Notes: generated from the sequence alone by a model not told the origin. A stretch of DNA of 64,000 bases from Denitromonas iodatirespirans (GCF_018524365.1 NZ_JAEKFT010000004.1:186001-250000); one strand, 5' to 3'. Counted from the first letter of the stretch, positions 1 to 10,368 are shown. Numbers and translations are program-made.

Positions 1-1
1 A

Positions 2-499
2 GTGTCGCTCGGTCTCAAGCAGGAGCTGGCGCGCGCCTGTTTCGACCATGGCATGGAAGACGCCGGCGCCGAAGTCGTCCTCGACATCATGCGCACTGCG
101 GACACCCCGCGCACCGTCGAAAACACCCGCAAGATGCTCGATGCCCGCGGCTATGCCGCCTTGGCCGAAGACCTCGAAAAGCAGGTCCACCAGGAAGTCC
201 GCGGACTCGTCGCCACGGGTGCGGAAAAGGCCAAGGCGGGCGATTTCGACGGCGCGGTCCGGGAAATGCTGAGCGCGGTGGGCAAAATGCCGAACAACGT
301 GCACGTGCTGTTCAACGCGGCACTGGCGCTGTTGCGCCACATCGAGAACCGCGGTTGGAACGACCAGTACGCCGACCAGGCACAGCAACTGATCGACCGC
401 GTCCGCCGGCAAGACCCCAACAATGCCCGCCTGCCGGCGCTGAAAGACTTCCATGCCACGCTGAAGGCGAAATTCGGAATTCGCGACATCAAGGTCTAA
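2..499 (+). CDS. TPR-containing protein, C-terminal part (possible response regulator)
   Basis: The reading frame is open to the window edge, so this is the 3' end of a longer gene. The 165 visible residues are alpha-helical and TPR-like. Residues 65-140 contain a repeat of the kind 'A..G.FDGAVREM..A....PNN..VLFNAALALL', followed by a degenerate second repeat. The ending (FGIRDIKV) resembles the C-terminus of TPR-containing CheY-like response regulators known from betaproteobacteria, but the receiver domain, if there is one, lies outside the window. The TPR assignment is seen in the sequence; the response-regulator identity is recalled family resemblance and uncertain. Confidence 0.55.
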   Translation: MSLGLKQELARACFDHGMEDAGAEVVLDIMRTADTPRTVENTRKMLDARGYAALAEDLEKQVHQEVRGLVATGAEKAKAGDFDGAVREMLSAVGKMPNNVHVLFNAALALLRHIENRGWNDQYADQAQQLIDRVRRQDPNNARLPALKDFHATLKAKFGIRDIKV

Positions 500-574
500 A
501 CCGGCCCCAGCGCCCACCCGACCGCGGATCCGCAACTGCTACACTCCCGCCATCCCCCGGTTGATCGACTGCGC

Positions 575-943
575 ATGCATCGCCTAGCCCAGCCCCTGCT
601 GATTGTTCTGCTCGCGCTGTTCGCGCTGCTGCCAGCCTGTTCGCAGGAGCCACCGGCGGCCCACAGCGATATCGATTGGCTGCCCGCCGAAGCGCTCGAC
701 ACCCTGGCGCGCATCGAACGCGGCGGCCCCTTCCCCTACGCCAAGGACGGCACGATCTTCTTCAATCGCGAGAAGCGCCTGCCCGCCAAGCCACGCGGCT
801 ACTACCGCGAATACACCGTGCCCACCCCGGGCGAGCGCAGCCGCGGGGCGCGGCGCATCGTTGCAGGCGGCAATCCACCGGACGTTTACTACTACACTGC
901 AGATCACTACCGCAGTTTTCGACGCATTCCGGAGGCCCGATGA
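575..943 (+). CDS. secreted barnase-family (N1/T1) ribonuclease
   Basis: A 122-residue exported guanyl-type ribonuclease. Residues 1-22 are a hydrophobic export signal ending LLPAC, so it may be a lipoprotein anchored through Cys22, although Pro at -2 is unusual for a lipobox. The rest is the barnase/RNase Sa fold. The three catalytic positions of barnase are conserved: Glu79 in YREYTV (general base), Arg93/Arg94 in GARRIV (phosphate binding) and His111 in TADHY (general acid). The stop overlaps the start of the barstar-like gene (ATGA), so the inhibitor is translationally coupled, as expected for a toxic nuclease. It could act in RNA scavenging or in competition; the sequence does not decide. 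Confidence 0.85.
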   Translation: MHRLAQPLLIVLLALFALLPACSQEPPAAHSDIDWLPAEALDTLARIERGGPFPYAKDGTIFFNREKRLPAKPRGYYREYTVPTPGERSRGARRIVAGGNPPDVYYYTADHYRSFRRIPEAR

Positions 944-1368
944 GCGCATCCCCCCCCACGGGCCACGACCTCGCACTGGATGGCGAAAACCGCCTCCTGC
1001 CCTTGTCGCGAGACGAACTGGGCACACTCGTTGCGACCGCGCAAGCCCGACAGCGCCGGATCTTCGAACTCTCCCTCGCCGGCCTCTCCGACAAGGCGAG
1101 CATCCTCGACGCCCTCGCCCAGTGCTTCGACATGCCCCGCTGGTTCGGCCACAACTGGGACGCGCTCTACGACTGCCTGACCGACCTGTCATGGCTGCCG
1201 GCCAGCGGCTACGTGCTGATCCTGCTGGACGCCGCGCCGGACTCGGACAGCGCCCCGATCCTCACCGACATCCTCACCGACTGCTGCGAACACTGGCAGG
1301 CACAAGGCGTGCCCTTCCATGTCTTCAGCGACGGGGTACACGGCACGGTCATCCCCCGTGAGCACTGA
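940..1368 (+). CDS. barstar-family ribonuclease inhibitor
   Basis: A 142-residue cytoplasmic inhibitor of the upstream RNase. The C-terminal 90 residues are a barstar fold: an FELSLAGLSDKASILDALAQ region followed by the hallmark FGHNWDALYDCLTDL, in which Asn-Trp-Asp-Ala-Leu is the family signature, and a C-terminal strand containing VLILLDAAP. The first ~40 residues are a poorly conserved extension. The start is the ATG overlapping the RNase stop. The gene protects the cell against any RNase that is not exported. Barstar and barnase are paired in many bacteria; that this pair interacts is inferred from linkage. Confidence 0.9.
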   Translation: MSASPPTGHDLALDGENRLLPLSRDELGTLVATAQARQRRIFELSLAGLSDKASILDALAQCFDMPRWFGHNWDALYDCLTDLSWLPASGYVLILLDAAPDSDSAPILTDILTDCCEHWQAQGVPFHVFSDGVHGTVIPREH

Positions 1369-1819
1369 TTTCAAGCGCCCCCATTCCGTCCTGGTGGTGA
1401 TCTACACCCCGGCGCGGCAGGTGCTGCTGCTGCACCGGCGCGCGCCCTTCGACTTCTGGCAATCGGTCACCGGCAGCCTGGCGCCCGGCGAGCCCCCCAT
1501 CGACGCCGCCGTCCGCGAGGTTCGCGAGGAAACCGGCCTGTCCATCAACGCCGCCCGGCTCACCGACCATCGACTCGCCAACCGCTTCCCGATTCCCCCG
1601 GCATGGCGTCACCGCTACGCACCGGATGTGGGTCACAACACCGAATCGGTGTTCAGCCTGTGTCTGCCACCCTTCGCCGTCCGGCCGGATCCGCGCGAAC
1701 ACGACGCCGCCGAGTGGGTCTGCGCCGACGAAGCGCTGGCGCGGATCTGGTCATGGACCAACCGGGACGCCCTGCGCCTGTGCCTCTCCGAATCCCTCGC
1801 CCGCCCCCACACCGGCTGA
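1358..1819 (+). CDS. nudB: dihydroneopterin triphosphate diphosphatase (Nudix hydrolase)
   Basis: A 153-residue Nudix hydrolase. It removes pyrophosphate from dihydroneopterin triphosphate in folate biosynthesis. The complete Nudix box is present: Gly39, Glu45, then REVREETGL at 53-61, matching G-x5-E-x7-REUxEExGU. Residues 6-36 (KRPHSVLVVIYTP, FDFWQSVTGS) and the late WxWTNRDAL are typical of NudB. I chose the GTG at 1358 because it gives the usual NudB length (~150 aa) and starts inside the 3' end of the barstar gene. An in-frame GTG further upstream would overlap that gene more. The family call is firm; the exact substrate rests on resemblance to E. coli NudB. Confidence 0.85.
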   Translation: MSTDFKRPHSVLVVIYTPARQVLLLHRRAPFDFWQSVTGSLAPGEPPIDAAVREVREETGLSINAARLTDHRLANRFPIPPAWRHRYAPDVGHNTESVFSLCLPPFAVRPDPREHDAAEWVCADEALARIWSWTNRDALRLCLSESLARPHTG

Positions 1820-1869
1820 ACCGCACGCCGCTAGATGCGCGCAGAAACAAGCGCTTGCATCCACGCCCC

Positions 1870-1898
1870 CTTGAAAACGGCGCTGACGACACTACTTT
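1870..1898 (+). promoter_or_regulatory. possible heat-shock-type promoter for hsp20
   Basis: CTTGAAA at 1870-1876 matches the RpoH -35 consensus. The best downstream element is TACTTT at 1893-1898 with a 16-nt spacer, which resembles a weak sigma-70 -10 box, not the RpoH CCCCAT box. The site lies 41 nt before the start of a small heat-shock gene, which is the main support. Confidence 0.3.
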
Positions 1899-1938
1899 GG
1901 ATTACGTGAATCGTCACCCATCAGACAAGGAGGATCCC

Positions 1939-2355
1939 ATGAGCAACATCACACGCCACGATCCGTTCGAAGACTTCTTCCGCGGATTTTTCGTACGCCC
2001 TGTCGAGTTCGGGGGCAACACCGGCGAAGCCCCGCAAGTGCGGGTCGACGTCAAGGAGACGCCGGACGCCTATGCGGTCCATGCCGAACTGCCCGGCATC
2101 GCCAAGGACGACATCCATGTACACATCGACGGCCCGGTGGTCGCCATCACCGGCGAGCGCAAGGCGCAGAAGGAGCAAAAGGACGGCGAGCGCATACTGC
2201 GCACCGAGCGCTACTACGGCAAGGTATCGCGCAGCTTCCAGCTGGGCCAGGATGTCGACGAAACCAAGGCCACGGCCAAGTTCGTCGATGGCGTCCTGGA
2301 GCTGAACCTGCCCAAGAAAGCATCCGTCCAGGCCAAGCGCCTGACCATCGAGTAA
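1939..2355 (+). CDS. Hsp20/alpha-crystallin small heat-shock protein
   Basis: A 138-residue ATP-independent holdase that binds unfolding proteins. Residues 1-33 form a short Phe-rich N-terminal arm (FEDFFRGFFVRP). The alpha-crystallin domain covers about 34-138, with the conserved AELPGIAKDDIHV strand pair and the near-terminal F.DGVLELNLPKK signature. The protein ends almost immediately after the domain (RLTIE), so the C-terminal extension carrying the usual I-x-I oligomerisation motif is essentially missing. The start is set by a strong AAGGAGG ribosome binding site at 1927-1933. It stands alone as a transcription unit. Confidence 0.92.
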   Translation: MSNITRHDPFEDFFRGFFVRPVEFGGNTGEAPQVRVDVKETPDAYAVHAELPGIAKDDIHVHIDGPVVAITGERKAQKEQKDGERILRTERYYGKVSRSFQLGQDVDETKATAKFVDGVLELNLPKKASVQAKRLTIE

Positions 2356-2451
2356 GCCGCATCGCCCCCAGCCCGGTGGCGCCCGACTGGCGCTGCCGGG
2401 CCAGGCCGGTCACACTGGCGCCTGAGCGTTCTCGATCCGACTCAGGCCCCC

Positions 2452-4594
<2,143 letters not shown>

Positions 4595-4609
4595 GATCCC
4601 GGCGGCCGT

Positions 4610-6193
4610 CTATTTGACGAAGTAATCCCGGTATTCGGCACTCAGCGCCGCGCGATCGATCTTTCCGTTGGGGTTCTTGGGAAGGTCGTCGCGCACCTCT
4701 AGGTGGGTCGGGATCATGTAGGTCGGCAGCTGTTCGCGGCAATAGTCGAGCAGGCTCGCCGCCTCCAGCACCTTGCCATGCCCCCCATGAGCCAGCAACA
4801 CGATGGCCTGGCCCAAATCCGGATGCGGCACGCCGAGCGCCACGGCCTCGGCCACCAGCCCCGAGGAGAACACCACCTCTTCCACCTCGGTCGGGCTGAC
4901 CCGATAGCCGGAGGTCTTGATCATCTCGTCCTTGCGGCTGACGAAGTACAGGTAGCCGTCTTCGTCCATCTGCATCTGGTCGCCGGACCACACGGCGATC
5001 TCCGGCAGCACCAGCCCGGCGCTCTGGCCAGGCGCCGGCCGGAAGCGCTCGCGCGTGCGCGCCGGATCGTTCCAGTAACCCATGGCGACCAGCGACCCGC
5101 GATGTACCAGTTCGCCCGGCTCGCCCGGTGCGCAAGGCGAGCCGTCTTCACGCACCACGCTCAGCCGCGCGCCGGGCACCGCCTTGCCCACTGAGTCGGG
5201 GCGTTCGTCGATTTCCTCGGGGTGCAGGTAGGACGACCGGAAGGCCTCGGTCAGCCCGTACATCTTGAAGACACGGGTCCGCGGCAACTTGTCGCGCAGA
5301 CTGCGCAGCGTCGCCTTGCGCGCCACACCGCCCGAGGTCGTGATGTAGCGCAGCGAATCGACCGCTTCCTGCGGCCAGTCGAGCATGGCCAACTGGTTCC
5401 AGATGGGCGGCACCGCGGATATCCCTGTCACGCCGTAGCGGGCGACGTTCTTGATGACTTGGCGCGGCAGCAGATACTCCATCAGCACGACCGAGCCGCC
5501 GGCCGAATAGGCAGAGGTCAGCTGACTCAAGCCATAGTCGAAACTCAAGGGCAGCACCGCCAGCAAGCGGTCCTCCGGCGTCAGCGCGAGGAACTCCGCC
5601 GTACTCTCGGCCGCCGCCACCATGTTGTGATGCGATAACACCACCCCTTTGGGCAGACCGGTGCTGCCCGAGGTGTAGAGAATCGCCGCCATGTCGGTAG
5701 CGATACGGGCGTGGACCGGCTTCGGCGGGGTGCGCATGGCCGCCTCCCAGCTCAATACGCGGGCCGGCGATGCCATCGCCAGATCGCCCTCGGGCGCCAC
5801 CAACACCATGGTGTTCAGGTCATGGCACTCGGCCAGGACGGATTCGAGCTGATGCGCCCTGTCGGCCGAGGTGACCAAAACCCTGACATTGCAGTTCTTC
5901 AGGATGTAGGCGACCTGCTGGGGTTTGAGCAGGGGGTTGACCGGCACGACCACCCCGCCGGCCGCGGCCGAGGCGAATATCGACACCACCGCTTCGACCT
6001 GCTTGGGGAGATAGACCGCCACCCGCTCGTCCTGCAGCAAACCCAACCCGCACAGGGCCGCGGCGAACGTCTCGATCTGCGCCTGCAATTGGGCAAACGA
6101 AAGGCAGGTGTCCTTCTGATACAACGCCGGGGCGTCGGGCGTCGTGGCGGTGGCGAACGCCACCAGGTCGTGCAGCAAGCGGGGTCGGTTCAT
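4610..6193 (-). CDS. acyl-CoA ligase (AMP-forming), exosortase A system-associated, copy 1
   Basis: A 527-residue adenylate-forming enzyme of the type found in XrtA loci (TIGR03098 by recall). It should activate a carboxylic acid as acyl-AMP and transfer it to CoA or to the nearby acyl carrier protein. The P-loop ILYTSGSTGLPKG lies at about 171-183. A5-type YGLTEAFRSSY, the A7/A8 region SGDQMQMDEDGYLYF...KTSGYRVSPTEVEE and the catalytic lysine in NPNGKIDR near the C-terminus are all present. It is the last gene of the minus-strand set ACP, hydrolase 2, hydrolase 1, TPR, ligase. The start is the ATG 59 nt after the TPR gene stop; the upstream GAGAG is a weak ribosome binding site. The substrate is unknown. 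Confidence 0.88.
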   Translation of the reverse strand: MNRPRLLHDLVAFATATTPDAPALYQKDTCLSFAQLQAQIETFAAALCGLGLLQDERVAVYLPKQVEAVVSIFASAAAGGVVVPVNPLLKPQQVAYILKNCNVRVLVTSADRAHQLESVLAECHDLNTMVLVAPEGDLAMASPARVLSWEAAMRTPPKPVHARIATDMAAILYTSGSTGLPKGVVLSHHNMVAAAESTAEFLALTPEDRLLAVLPLSFDYGLSQLTSAYSAGGSVVLMEYLLPRQVIKNVARYGVTGISAVPPIWNQLAMLDWPQEAVDSLRYITTSGGVARKATLRSLRDKLPRTRVFKMYGLTEAFRSSYLHPEEIDERPDSVGKAVPGARLSVVREDGSPCAPGEPGELVHRGSLVAMGYWNDPARTRERFRPAPGQSAGLVLPEIAVWSGDQMQMDEDGYLYFVSRKDEMIKTSGYRVSPTEVEEVVFSSGLVAEAVALGVPHPDLGQAIVLLAHGGHGKVLEAASLLDYCREQLPTYMIPTHLEVRDDLPKNPNGKIDRAALSAEYRDYFVK

Positions 6194-6252
6194 GGGCGAT
6201 CTCTCGAATGGAAAGGAGGGATCGGGCCATGCATCGAACCTTTCCGGGGCTA

Positions 6253-6996
6253 TCAGTCCGCGACGATCGGCGCTTGGCGGCTCTCCTCGTCTGGCGGCGG
6301 CGACCTGTCGGCATCGACATGCTGCTCGTCGGCCGTCGGTGCCCGCCACTTCCCAGCGCGCTGCAATTGCTCGCGTAGCCCGGGGAGGGGGAATCCCTGC
6401 GCATAGGCCTTGTGCGCATGCCTGAGCGCATCGTCATATCGCCCGATTTTGACATAAGCCAAGCCAAGATTGTAGTGCAGGTTGGCATTGTCCTCACCGA
6501 GCTTGTCGGCGGCTTCAAGCTTTTCTACTGCGTCCTGAGTCCGCCCCTTGCGCAGCAAATACACCCCGTAGATCATCTTGACCATCGGGTCGTCGTCGCG
6601 AAAGACCTCGCCACGGATCAGCCAGCATTCGACCTTGTAGCGTGCCCCGTGGGGTCGCTCCGTCTTGTCGCGAAAGCCCAGACGCACCATCGACATCAAC
6701 GCGCGGTGGTGATTGGGCAAGGCGCGCAGCGTATAGTCCAGCTCGCCCCCCAGAGATCCCGACTTGCCGTGCAACAGACTCTCGATCTCGGGCGTGAAAT
6801 GTGCGGACTCGACCGCCGCCGCCTGCCGCTTGTCGACACGGTAATCGAACGGCCCGAAGTGGTTGTCCAGGCTACCGCAGCCCGCGTCGCCGAGCGCCGA
6901 CGGGCTCAGCGCCATCGCAGGCACTGCCGACGCGAGCGCCCAGATCGCCGCGGCCATTTTCATCCGGGGCCATGCCCCGATCATTCGCATCGTCAT
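6253..6996 (-). CDS. exported TPR protein in the exosortase accessory operon
   Basis: A 247-residue protein with an N-terminal signal peptide (cleavage likely after PAMA near residue 28), so probably periplasmic. The first 110 residues have no recognised domain but contain an HHRALMSMVRLGFRDK segment. Residues ~130-205 carry two TPR units (YLLRKGRTQDAVEKLEAADKLG, then LHYNLGLAYVKIGRYDDALRHAHKAY). The charged tail is probably disordered. TPR scaffolds are common in XrtA gene sets, but this is much shorter than the large PrsT-type TPR protein. A GGGAG ribosome binding site 6 nt upstream supports the first of several clustered ATGs. Confidence 0.7.
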   Translation of the reverse strand: MTMRMIGAWPRMKMAAAIWALASAVPAMALSPSALGDAGCGSLDNHFGPFDYRVDKRQAAAVESAHFTPEIESLLHGKSGSLGGELDYTLRALPNHHRALMSMVRLGFRDKTERPHGARYKVECWLIRGEVFRDDDPMVKMIYGVYLLRKGRTQDAVEKLEAADKLGEDNANLHYNLGLAYVKIGRYDDALRHAHKAYAQGFPLPGLREQLQRAGKWRAPTADEQHVDADRSPPPDEESRQAPIVAD

Positions 6997-7008
6997 CCGG
7001 TTCTCCCG

Positions 7009-7875
7009 TTAAGCCCGTGAAGATCGCGCCATGCCCTGGTCGCCATCGAGGGCCTCGATCCACTCCACGCAAGCCCGCTCCATGGCCTCGCACGAGGCCT
7101 TCGCCGAAAAGGTGTGATCGGCATCCGAAAACTGGCGGATCGTCATGCGTCCCGACGCCCGCAGCGCGTCGAAGCGGACGTTGCCGCGCACCGACTCCTC
7201 GAATTCACGGGCGACATAGTCATGCCCGCTCAGTCCGACCAGCACGGCGCCGTCGAAGCCATGCAAGGCGCCGATCATCCGTTCGGGCAGCGAGTCGCTG
7301 TCATCCGTCTCGGAGCGCCCACGCGACAGGCCGCCGACGAATTGCTTGAGCGCCCTGGCCACACCGATCTCGCCCTGCATCAGGCGCATCCAGAAATCAC
7401 GGTCGAGCAGGCGGCGTGGGTAGTAGTGCTTCAGGTAGGTCCTGGCGCGTGTCGCCTCGGTGCGCACCCAGGGATTGAGCAGCATCAGTCCGGCCACGGA
7501 CGCGTCTCCACGGGCGAACAGGCAAGCCGCGCTGGCGCCGTCGCACAACCCCCAGATGACGACACGCTCGAGCCCCGGCACCTCGGCACGAAAGGTCTTG
7601 AGCGCGGCGGCGATGTCGGCCCCCACCGCGTCGAAACCGACCGGCTCGCCCGTGGCATCGCCCATGCCGCGAAAATCGAAGCGCATGCAGGCGATGTTCC
7701 TGCTCGCCAGGGCACGCGAAAGCATGACGAACTGGCGATGACTGCCGACCCGGTACTGCGGCCCGCCGACCAGAACGAGCACCCCGGTACGCATGGGCCG
7801 CTCGGGCGCGGCAACGATACCGACCAGCGTCTCGCCAGCACACTCGAACAGCACAGGACGCTCGACGGTGCTCAT
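7009..7875 (-). CDS. alpha/beta hydrolase, exosortase A-associated hydrolase 1, copy 1
   Basis: A 288-residue alpha/beta-hydrolase-fold protein of the XrtA 'hydrolase 1' family (TIGR03100 by recall). The family signature GGPQYRVGSHRQF is present near residues 38-50, then FDFRGMGDATG. The nucleophile elbow reads WGLCDGAS, so a cysteine stands where serine hydrolases have serine, as in dienelactone hydrolases. The catalytic histidine is retained in SDADHTF near the C-terminus. The ATG overlaps the hydrolase 2 stop by four bases. The partner ACP and ligase suggest it acts on a carrier- or CoA-bound acyl group; this is inference. Confidence 0.85.
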   Translation of the reverse strand: MSTVERPVLFECAGETLVGIVAAPERPMRTGVLVLVGGPQYRVGSHRQFVMLSRALASRNIACMRFDFRGMGDATGEPVGFDAVGADIAAALKTFRAEVPGLERVVIWGLCDGASAACLFARGDASVAGLMLLNPWVRTEATRARTYLKHYYPRRLLDRDFWMRLMQGEIGVARALKQFVGGLSRGRSETDDSDSLPERMIGALHGFDGAVLVGLSGHDYVAREFEESVRGNVRFDALRASGRMTIRQFSDADHTFSAKASCEAMERACVEWIEALDGDQGMARSSRA

Positions 7876-8699
7876 TGATCCCAGGCGCCGATGAGTGCCA
7901 GCGTGCGGCTTGTCATTGCGGGAGCGAGGGTGATTTCCTGAGTGAGCCAGAACGGCGACCCGCCGACGACCTCCCAGATCACGGCCGCGCCCGCCTCCAG
8001 CCACCGGGCCCGGGCATCCGCCGAGGCCGGCGTCAGGTTGCGCTCGCCGGACACGGCCTCCACCACCACGGTCTGGCCGTGCGGGCGGGCAGCGTTCTCC
8101 AGCGACGCTTCTTCCAGCCCCCGAGCCAGCTCCGCGCTGACGGTGTAGCCGGCGATATCCACCGCTTCGCCCCCGGCCAGCCGCTCGCGCAGCGGCCCCA
8201 TGATCGTCTTGGCGCTGCCCTCGCCCGCCATCGCGCCCGCCGCCTTGAGCATCAGGAACTGCGACAGATGCTGTCGGCCGCTGAGCACCGGTTGCCAGTA
8301 AAGCGCCGAGGCCGCGCTGTCGGTCTGGCGCAGCCAGCTCTCCGCCAGCAGGCAACCGGCGCGCAAGCCCCACAGATGCGGCGTGAGGTCGAGATGCTCG
8401 CGCAACCACGCATAGCCCGCCGATACATCGTCCAACCAGCGACGCCAACCCGCGTCGGCCGAACTGCCGCCGCTGTCGCCGCAGCCCGTGAGATCGATCT
8501 GCAAGACCGCCCAGCCAGCGTGCGCGAAGGCCTCGGCGGCCGTCGCCATCATTCGGCGTGAGCGATTCATCTCTTCGGCGAAGGGATGAATGTAGAGAAA
8601 AGCCCCCCGCACTTCACCCGCCGGACGACGCAGCAGGGCAAAGCGCCCGGGTGCGTGGTCACCGGGAAGAAAGAAGGCTTCACGGAGGATGTCGGTCAC
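7872..8699 (-). CDS. exosortase A-associated hydrolase 2, copy 1
   Basis: A 275-residue alpha/beta-hydrolase-fold protein of the XrtA 'hydrolase 2' family (TIGR03101 by recall). Family marks are the IHPFAEEMNRSRRM segment near residue 40 and DLTGCGDSGG near 75. The position of the nucleophile elbow reads LWGLRAGCLL: arginine replaces the nucleophile, so classical hydrolysis looks impossible and the name is misleading. The start is a GTG that overlaps the ACP stop codon (GTGA), giving strict translational coupling with the carrier protein. A role in holding or handing over the ACP-bound group is a possible inference. Confidence 0.85.
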   Translation of the reverse strand: MTDILREAFFLPGDHAPGRFALLRRPAGEVRGAFLYIHPFAEEMNRSRRMMATAAEAFAHAGWAVLQIDLTGCGDSGGSSADAGWRRWLDDVSAGYAWLREHLDLTPHLWGLRAGCLLAESWLRQTDSAASALYWQPVLSGRQHLSQFLMLKAAGAMAGEGSAKTIMGPLRERLAGGEAVDIAGYTVSAELARGLEEASLENAARPHGQTVVVEAVSGERNLTPASADARARWLEAGAAVIWEVVGGSPFWLTQEITLAPAMTSRTLALIGAWDQ

Positions 8700-8944
8700 C
8701 GAAGCTTGCCGGAAACGAATGCGACCAGACTGCCGACCGTCGCAAAGGTCGAGCCGTCGATGTCGTCGTCTTCCACATAAAAACCGAACCGCTCTTCGAG
8801 CAGGTTGATCACGCCGACGACTGCCATCGAATCGAGTTCGGGTACGGCGCCCAGCAAGGGCGTGTCGAGCTCGAAGGCCAAGGCCCGGCCATTCAACGCG
8901 AGCACTTCGTCCACCACCTGCAACACTTGCTGTTTGATATCCAA
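8696..8944 (-). CDS. acyl carrier protein, exosortase A-associated, copy 1
   Basis: An 82-residue acyl carrier protein. The four-helix carrier fold is clear, with the phosphopantetheine serine in PELDSMAVVGV near residue 40 and an acidic helix (ERFGFYVEDDDIDGS) typical of ACPs. I placed the start at the TTG at 8944 because GAGGAG lies 8 nt upstream and because this gives the same length (82 aa) as the second copy at 19232. No ATG or GTG fits as well. It is the first gene of its operon, so the upstream 9013-9095 repeat region is likely its promoter. Confidence 0.88.
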   Translation of the reverse strand: MDIKQQVLQVVDEVLALNGRALAFELDTPLLGAVPELDSMAVVGVINLLEERFGFYVEDDDIDGSTFATVGSLVAFVSGKLR

Positions 8945-9012
8945 TACGGTTACTCCTCGCACCAGTCGGGTGTGCGTGGCACACACCGCTGGCCGGCCAC
9001 GCCACGACGCTG

Positions 9013-9095
9013 GCCATTATAGGGGCCGCCTCCGTACCGAAGGCATGAACTAGTTATTATAATGGCCGTGTTCGCCCCGAAGACATGAACTGGTT
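9013..9095. promoter_or_regulatory. divergent promoter region with a 40-bp tandem repeat
   Basis: Two imperfect copies of a ~40-bp unit lie head to tail (read on the minus strand: 9095-9053 and 9055-9013; 31 of 40 positions agree). Each unit starts with a near-palindromic AACYAGTTCATG and ends with a TATAAT -10-like box. The two TATAAT copies also form an inverted pair with GGCC (9012-9021 and 9057-9066), so a -10 box faces each direction. No good TTGACA box is 17 nt upstream of either, which suggests activator-dependent control. The region separates the ACP operon (minus) from the glycosyltransferase (plus). Confidence 0.6.
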
Positions 9096-9144
9096 CCCGG
9101 TCGTCATGACTCTGCGGGCACCGACCATCGCCAGGTGCCCCACC

Positions 9145-10368
9145 ATGAAGCGCCTCCTCATGATCGCCTACCACTTCCCGCCGATCCAGGGAAGCAGCGG
9201 CGTGCAGCGCAGTTTGCGCTTCATTCAGCACCTGCCCGAGTTCGGGTGGGAGCCGATCGTACTGAGTATCACGCCCTGTGCCTACCCGGCGACCAGCGAC
9301 GACCAGCTGGCGCAGATCCCGGCCGGTACCGTGGTCTGCCGCGCCTTCGGGCTCGATGCCGCCCGTCACCTGTCGATCGCCGGCCGCTATCCGGGCTGGC
9401 TGGCATTGCCCGATCGCTGGGCCAACTGGCAATTTGCCGCTGCCATCCACGGCCGCGCACTGATACGGCGTCATCGCCCCCAGGCGCTCTGGTCGACCTA
9501 TCCGATCGCCACCGCGCACCGCATTGCAGCCGGCCTTCAGCAGCATTCCGGCCTGCCCTGGCTCGCCGACTTCCGCGACCCCATGGCCCAACCCGACTAC
9601 CCGGCCGATCCGGCGCAGTGGCGGGCGTTCAAGCGCATCGAAGAAAGCGCTGCCCGGCAGGCCGCCGCGTTCAGCTTCACCGCCCCGAGTGCGCTCGCCG
9701 ACTACCGGCAACGCTACCCGGATGCCGCGGCGCGCATGCACCTCATCGAAAACGGTTACGACGAAGCGGCCTTTGCCGACGAAGTCGCCGACGAGCCGCT
9801 GACCCCTGGCCATCTCACCCTGCTTCACAGCGGCATCGTCTATCCGCAGGAGCGCGACCCCACGCAGCTGTTTGCGGCCCTCGCCACGCTGCGCCGGGAA
9901 AACCCCGCACTGACCGCGCAACTGCGTCTGAGGTTTCGCGCGCCGGTGCATGAGGACCTGATCCGGCATCTGGCAGCCACCCACGATCTGACCGACCTGA
10001 TCGAGGTCCTGCCCCCCTTGCCGTATCGCGACGCCATTGCCGAGATGCAGCGGGCCGACGGTCTGCTGGTGCTGCAGGCGGGCAACTGCAACCATCAGAT
10101 TCCCGCCAAGCTCTACGAATACCTGCGCGCCCGCCGGCCGATTCTGGGTCTGGCGGACCCGGCGGGCGACACCGGCCGGCAGCTGGCCGCCGCCGGCGTG
10201 CCGCTGGTGGTGCCGCTCGAGCAGCCGCAGGCGATCCGCGAGGCGCTGGGCGCTTTCCTCACCGATCCGGCACGGCGCGCGCTGGCCGATGAAGAGATCG
10301 TCGCCGCCGCCTCACGACGCCAGCGCACCGCGCAACTGGCCAAGCTGCTCGATCGCATGGCCAGCTGA
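9145..10368 (+). CDS. glycosyltransferase, GT4-like
   Basis: A 407-residue GT-B-fold glycosyltransferase, probably cytoplasmic and adding one sugar of the repeat unit from a nucleotide sugar. The N-terminal Rossmann half begins MKRLLMIAYHFPPIQGSSGVQR, a GT4-type 'FPP..G.SGVQR' start, and includes WLADFRDPM. The C-terminal half has HSGIVYPQERDP and the nucleotide-binding NCNHQIPAKLYEYLRARRPIL region with a Lys-Leu-Tyr-Glu-Tyr helix. The chosen ATG follows AGGTG; upstream in-frame ATGs lie inside the repeat-bearing promoter. It ends exactly against the convergent acyl-CoA ligase copy 2. Confidence 0.8.
   Translation: MKRLLMIAYHFPPIQGSSGVQRSLRFIQHLPEFGWEPIVLSITPCAYPATSDDQLAQIPAGTVVCRAFGLDAARHLSIAGRYPGWLALPDRWANWQFAAAIHGRALIRRHRPQALWSTYPIATAHRIAAGLQQHSGLPWLADFRDPMAQPDYPADPAQWRAFKRIEESAARQAAAFSFTAPSALADYRQRYPDAAARMHLIENGYDEAAFADEVADEPLTPGHLTLLHSGIVYPQERDPTQLFAALATLRRENPALTAQLRLRFRAPVHEDLIRHLAATHDLTDLIEVLPPLPYRDAIAEMQRADGLLVLQAGNCNHQIPAKLYEYLRARRPILGLADPAGDTGRQLAAAGVPLVVPLEQPQAIREALGAFLTDPARRALADEEIVAAASRRQRTAQLAKLLDRMAS

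Noticed and set aside
1870-1898. A confident RpoH heat-shock promoter before hsp20
   Set aside because: Only the -35 box fits; the -10 box does not match CCCCAT, so it is kept as a low-confidence site.
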